A DNA stretch of 17,456 nucleotides, taken from the NCBI GenBank assembly GCA_902490585.1, contig CABUEI010000041.1, forward strand, positions 1 to 17,456, written 5' to 3'. Below are positions 14,439-17,456 of the stretch, one piece after another (the stretch's first letter is position 1; the number at the start of each line of letters is the position of its first letter). A program made the translations under genes and the position numbers. Below the pieces are notes generated by a model. The model did no database searches and had not been told where the DNA came from. It saw only the letters and a list, made by a program, of their open reading frames with translations. This DNA comes from an uncultured Oscillospiraceae bacterium. GTDB lineage: Bacteria; Bacillota; Clostridia; Oscillospirales; Ruminococcaceae.

Positions 14439-14454
14439 CCACTACATATTGTGG
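14439..14454 (+). promoter_or_regulatory. NrdR-like box 2, downstream of the nrdD promoter
   Basis: CCACTACATATTGTGG matches 13 of 16 positions of the NrdR consensus and is part of an ACCAC/GTGGT dyad. It starts 31 bp after box 1, three helical turns, which is the spacing known for paired NrdR boxes. Confidence 0.7.
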
Positions 14455-14489
14455 TCTGACGGAAAAATTTCAACGAGAGGGAGAAACAA

Positions 14490-16853
14490 ATGCTGACCAA
14501 GATTCAGAAGAGAGACGGTCGTACAGTACCGTTCAACGTTGAGAAGATAGCCGACGCTATATACAAGGCTGCAAGAGCTGTCGGAGGTAACGACTATCAG
14601 GAAGCAAGTGAGATGGCAGAAAAGGTTTGCGATTATCTTGAGGCAAACGCTAATAAGACAGGAGAGCTTCCTACTGTAGAAGAAGTACAGGACGCTGTAG
14701 AAAAGGTACTGGTTGAGAGCGGACACGCAAAGACAGCCAAGGCATATATCCTTTACAGAGCTGACAGAACAAGAGTAAGAGAAATGAATACAAGCCTTAT
14801 GAAGATTTATGAGGATCTTACATTTAAGGCTGCAAGAGATTGTGATATCAAGCGTGAGAACGCTAATATAGACGGCGACACTGCAATGGGCACCATGCTG
14901 AAGTACGGTTCAGAAGGTGCAAAGCAGTTCAATGAGATGTATGTACTCGCTCCCGAGCATTCAAAGGCTCACAGAGACGGTGACATTCATATCCATGACC
15001 TTGACTTCCTGACGCTGACTACAACCTGCTGTCAGATCGACCTTATAAAACTGTTCAAGAACGGTTTCTCAACAGGTCACGGCTTCCTCAGAGAGCCCAA
15101 TGAGATCAGCAGTTATTCGGCACTTGCCTGCATCGCCATCCAGTCAAACCAGAACGACCAGCACGGCGGTCAGTCTATCCCGAATTTCGACTATTCAATG
15201 GCTGACGGCGTAAGAAAGACATACAAGCACCGCTATGCTCAGAATATCGTAAGAGGTCTTGAGCTTATCGGCGGTATTGAAGACCTTGCTACAGCAGAAG
15301 CCGACGTAAAGGCATACACAAAGAAGCTTGAAGACGAAAAACAGCTCTGTCCCGTTCTCGCAAACGACAACGGATATCAGGACGTTGAGCGTGAATGTCT
15401 GAAAGAGCTTTGCCCCGATGTTTCCGATGAGATAATCGACAAGATACAGAAGTTTGCACTGAAGCAGGCTGAAGTTGAAACTGACAGAGCTACATATCAG
15501 GCTATGGAAGCTCTTGTACATAATCTCAATACAATGAACAGCCGTGCAGGTGCACAGATACCGTTCTCATCTATCAACTACGGTACAGATACATCTCCCG
15601 AGGGCAGAATGGTAATCAAGAACGTTCTGCTTGCTACTGAGGCAGGCCTCGGCAACGGCGAAACACCTATCTTCCCGATACACATTTTCAAAGTTAAGGA
15701 AGGTCTTAACTACAACGAGGGCGACCCGAACTACGATTTATTCAAGCTCGCTTGCAGAGTATCGGCTAAGAGATTGTTCCCGAACTTCTCGTTTATTGAC
15801 GCACCCTATAACCTCCAGTACTACAAGCCCGGCGATTACAACACTGAAATCGCATATATGGGCTGTCGTACCCGTGTTATAGGTAACGTTTACGACCCCA
15901 CAAGAGAGATCGTAACAGGCAGAGGTAACCTTTCATTTACTTCTATCAACCTGCCCAGACTCGGTATTCTTGCAGGCGGAGATATCGTGAAGTTCTTTGA
16001 AATGCTTGAGGACAGAATGAACCTCGTTGTTGATCAGCTCCTCTACAGATTCAAGATACAGTCGCAAAAGAAAGTAAAGAACTATCCGTTCCTTATGGGA
16101 CAGGGAATATGGATTGACTCAGAAAAGCTCAACCCCAACGATACAATAGGTGAAGTGCTGAAGCACGGTACGCTTTCAGTCGGATTTATCGGACTTGCAG
16201 AGTGCCTTAAAGCTCTTATCGGCGTTCACCACGGCGAAAGCAAGGAAGCTCAGGAGCTTGGTCTGCGTATCATCGGCAGAATGAAGGCAAGAATGGATGA
16301 AGAGAGCAAGAAGACAGGTCTTAACTTCTCGCTCCTCGCAACTCCCGCAGAGGGACTTTCGGGCAGATTTGTAAAGATTGACCGCAAGAGATTCGGTAAG
16401 ATCGAGGGTGTAACAGACAGAGAGTACTACACCAACTCATTCCATATCCCCGTATACTTCCCAATCAACGCTTTCAGAAAGATAAAGCTTGAAGCACCTT
16501 ACCATGCACTTACACTGGCAGGTCATATAAGCTATGTTGAGCTTGACGGCGACCCGTTACAGAACCTTGAAGCATTTGAGCAGATTATCAGATGCATGAA
16601 GGAGTCGGGTATCGGTTACGGCTCGATAAACCACCCCGTAGACAGAGATCCTTGTTGCGGATATACAGGTATAATCGGTGACGTTTGCCCCAAGTGCGGC
16701 AGAAGCGACCACGGCGATAACACAAGATTTGAGCGTATCCGCCGTATCACAGGTTATCTTGTAGGTACAGTTGACAGATTCAACAACGGCAAGAGAGCGG
16801 AAGAACGTGACAGAGTAAAGCACGATGTTTCTCTGGAAGGTCTTGAAGACTGA
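14490..16853 (+). CDS. nrdD: Anaerobic (class III) ribonucleoside-triphosphate reductase
   Basis: 787 residues. NrdD converts ribonucleoside triphosphates to deoxyribonucleotides in the absence of oxygen, using a glycyl radical made by the radical-SAM activase NrdG. An ATP-cone regulatory domain opens the protein (about 1-95: KIQKRDGRTVPFNVEKI onward). The catalytic barrel contains HIHDLDFL, TTTCCQID and the MGCRTRV segment, whose Cys459 is the probable thiyl-radical residue. The C-terminus has a metal-binding cysteine set (C722, C723, C733, C736 in CPKCG) and the glycyl-radical loop RRITGYLVG with Gly755. A GAGAGGGAG site precedes the ATG. Expression is probably repressed by NrdR at the two upstream boxes. 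nrdG does not follow, as it often does; a terminator and an SDR gene do. Confidence 0.97.
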   Translation: MLTKIQKRDGRTVPFNVEKIADAIYKAARAVGGNDYQEASEMAEKVCDYLEANANKTGELPTVEEVQDAVEKVLVESGHAKTAKAYILYRADRTRVREMNTSLMKIYEDLTFKAARDCDIKRENANIDGDTAMGTMLKYGSEGAKQFNEMYVLAPEHSKAHRDGDIHIHDLDFLTLTTTCCQIDLIKLFKNGFSTGHGFLREPNEISSYSALACIAIQSNQNDQHGGQSIPNFDYSMADGVRKTYKHRYAQNIVRGLELIGGIEDLATAEADVKAYTKKLEDEKQLCPVLANDNGYQDVERECLKELCPDVSDEIIDKIQKFALKQAEVETDRATYQAMEALVHNLNTMNSRAGAQIPFSSINYGTDTSPEGRMVIKNVLLATEAGLGNGETPIFPIHIFKVKEGLNYNEGDPNYDLFKLACRVSAKRLFPNFSFIDAPYNLQYYKPGDYNTEIAYMGCRTRVIGNVYDPTREIVTGRGNLSFTSINLPRLGILAGGDIVKFFEMLEDRMNLVVDQLLYRFKIQSQKKVKNYPFLMGQGIWIDSEKLNPNDTIGEVLKHGTLSVGFIGLAECLKALIGVHHGESKEAQELGLRIIGRMKARMDEESKKTGLNFSLLATPAEGLSGRFVKIDRKRFGKIEGVTDREYYTNSFHIPVYFPINAFRKIKLEAPYHALTLAGHISYVELDGDPLQNLEAFEQIIRCMKESGIGYGSINHPVDRDPCCGYTGIIGDVCPKCGRSDHGDNTRFERIRRITGYLVGTVDRFNNGKRAEERDRVKHDVSLEGLED

Positions 16854-16865
16854 ATCTTATAAATT

Positions 16866-16898
16866 AAAAAAATCCGACACCGCAGTGCCGGATTTTTT
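16866..16898 (+). terminator. Rho-independent terminator after nrdD
   Basis: AATCCG-A-CAC (16871-16880) pairs with GTG-C-CGGATT (16885-16894 region) around a CGCA loop with one internal mismatch, flanked by an A-run and a long T-run. It separates nrdD from the SDR gene. Confidence 0.85.
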
Positions 16899-16910
16899 TG
16901 CGTTTAAGAC

Positions 16911-16939
16911 TTGAATTTGAGTGCGGTTTAGTATATACT
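16911..16939 (+). promoter_or_regulatory. Promoter of the second SDR gene, with palindromic -10
   Basis: TTGAAT (16911-16916), 17-bp spacer, TATACT (16934-16939). The -10 lies within a perfect 12-bp palindrome, TAGTATATACTA (16929-16940). The leader of about 80 nt contains a CGGTC/GACCG hairpin just before the ribosome site. Confidence 0.65.
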
Positions 16940-17027
16940 ATCCATAAGGAATAAGACCGATTGCGTTATATCGCATCAATTATAAAATATACTGTAAACG
17001 GTCACACGACCGGGAAAGGAATTTAAT

Positions 17028-17456
17028 ATGATAGCACTTATTACGGGTGCAAGCTCAGGAATCGGAAGAGAAATGGCTAAAAATCTTGCTACAAGAGGAG
17101 TAAACCTTATACTTGTTGCAAGAAGAACAGAGCGTCTTATCGCTCTCAAGGAAGAAATAAAGTACAACTGTCCCGAAATAAAGGTAAAGACTATAACAGC
17201 CGACCTTTCAAAAGAAGAGCAGTGCTTTGAGCTTTACGACAGGGTAAAGGACTACAAGATAGATTTTCTCTTCAATAATGCAGGATTCGGTCTGTACGGC
17301 TCTTTCCTTGAAACAGACCTTAACGACGAGCTTTCGATGATTAACGTAAATATCAAGGCAGTCCACATTCTGACAAAACTGTTCCTGCGTGACTTTGCCG
17401 AAAGAAACAGCGGATACATTCTTAATACCGCATCTGTCGCAGGTTTCATGGCAGGA
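17028..17456 (+). CDS. SDR-family oxidoreductase (3' end cut off)
   Basis: The first 143 residues of a classical short-chain dehydrogenase/reductase, running off the window. The cofactor motif is TGASSGIG (6-13), followed by the NADP-type basic pair in LILVARRTERL, which favours NADPH over NADH. The NNAG motif is at 83-86 within NNAGFGLYGSF, and the sequence breaks off just after TASVAGFMAG, where the catalytic Ser is present but the YxxxK motif is not yet reached. The NAGFG context and the basic ARR pair place it near the DltE/YqjQ-like SDR group, whose substrates are mostly unknown. GGGAAAGGA lies seven bases before the ATG. It has its own promoter and starts 174 bp after nrdD, beyond a terminator. 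Confidence 0.88.
   Translation, partial: MIALITGASSGIGREMAKNLATRGVNLILVARRTERLIALKEEIKYNCPEIKVKTITADLSKEEQCFELYDRVKDYKIDFLFNNAGFGLYGSFLETDLNDELSMINVNIKAVHILTKLFLRDFAERNSGYILNTASVAGFMAG

Overview
The window looks like the chromosome of an anaerobic, spore-forming Firmicute of class Clostridia, most like the Oscillospiraceae/Ruminococcaceae ([Eubacterium] siraeum type). The evidence is a SpoIVA/SipL sporulation pair, a class III anaerobic ribonucleotide reductase, a zinc-finger Clp ATPase, strong AGGAGG-type ribosome binding sites, consensus TTGACA-N17-TATAAT promoters and frequent ATA isoleucine codons. I see no mobile elements, tRNA/rRNA genes, CRISPR arrays or clear signs of horizontal transfer. 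No gene-free stretch exceeds 300 bp. The assignment to a genus is inference.

Layout. (1) 1-4264: the end of a DUF5711 beta-propeller-like gene, a long CvpA-family membrane protein 18 bp after it, then a ClpE-type AAA+ unfoldase with its own -10 box and a 17-bp dyad at the probable transcription start. (2) 4333-5037: an SDR reductase resembling the EF-P 5-aminopentanone reductase (YmfI) group, between two hairpin terminators. (3) 5183-8262: sipL and spoIVA, whose products form the spore-coat basement layer, side by side, with a sigma-E-like promoter candidate before sipL. (4) 8319-9127, minus strand: a Nudix hydrolase followed by a small tail-anchored protein, converging on spoIVA at a long bidirectional terminator. 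(5) 9353-10153: a DUF1624 (HGSNAT-like) membrane acyltransferase carrying a perfect 21-bp in-frame tandem duplication. (6) 10285-11387: the classic rpsF-ssb-rpsR operon behind a perfect sigma-A promoter and a structured leader. (7) 11506-14229: a four-gene envelope cassette (two tandem SGNH hydrolases, one membrane-anchored and one a lipoprotein; a DUF4358 lipoprotein; a four-TM protein) with its own promoter and terminator. (8) 14490-16853: nrdD behind a consensus promoter overlapped by two NrdR-like boxes whose starts are 31 bp apart. (9) 17028 to the end: the start of a second SDR gene, cut by the window edge.

Most of the window is core housekeeping and sporulation DNA. The most distinctive parts are the SGNH/DUF4358/four-TM cassette, the NrdR-type control region, the sipL-spoIVA pairing and the recent codon-neutral duplication in the acyltransferase. 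I do not see a convincing new defence or mobile system; the envelope cassette is the best candidate for an under-described function.
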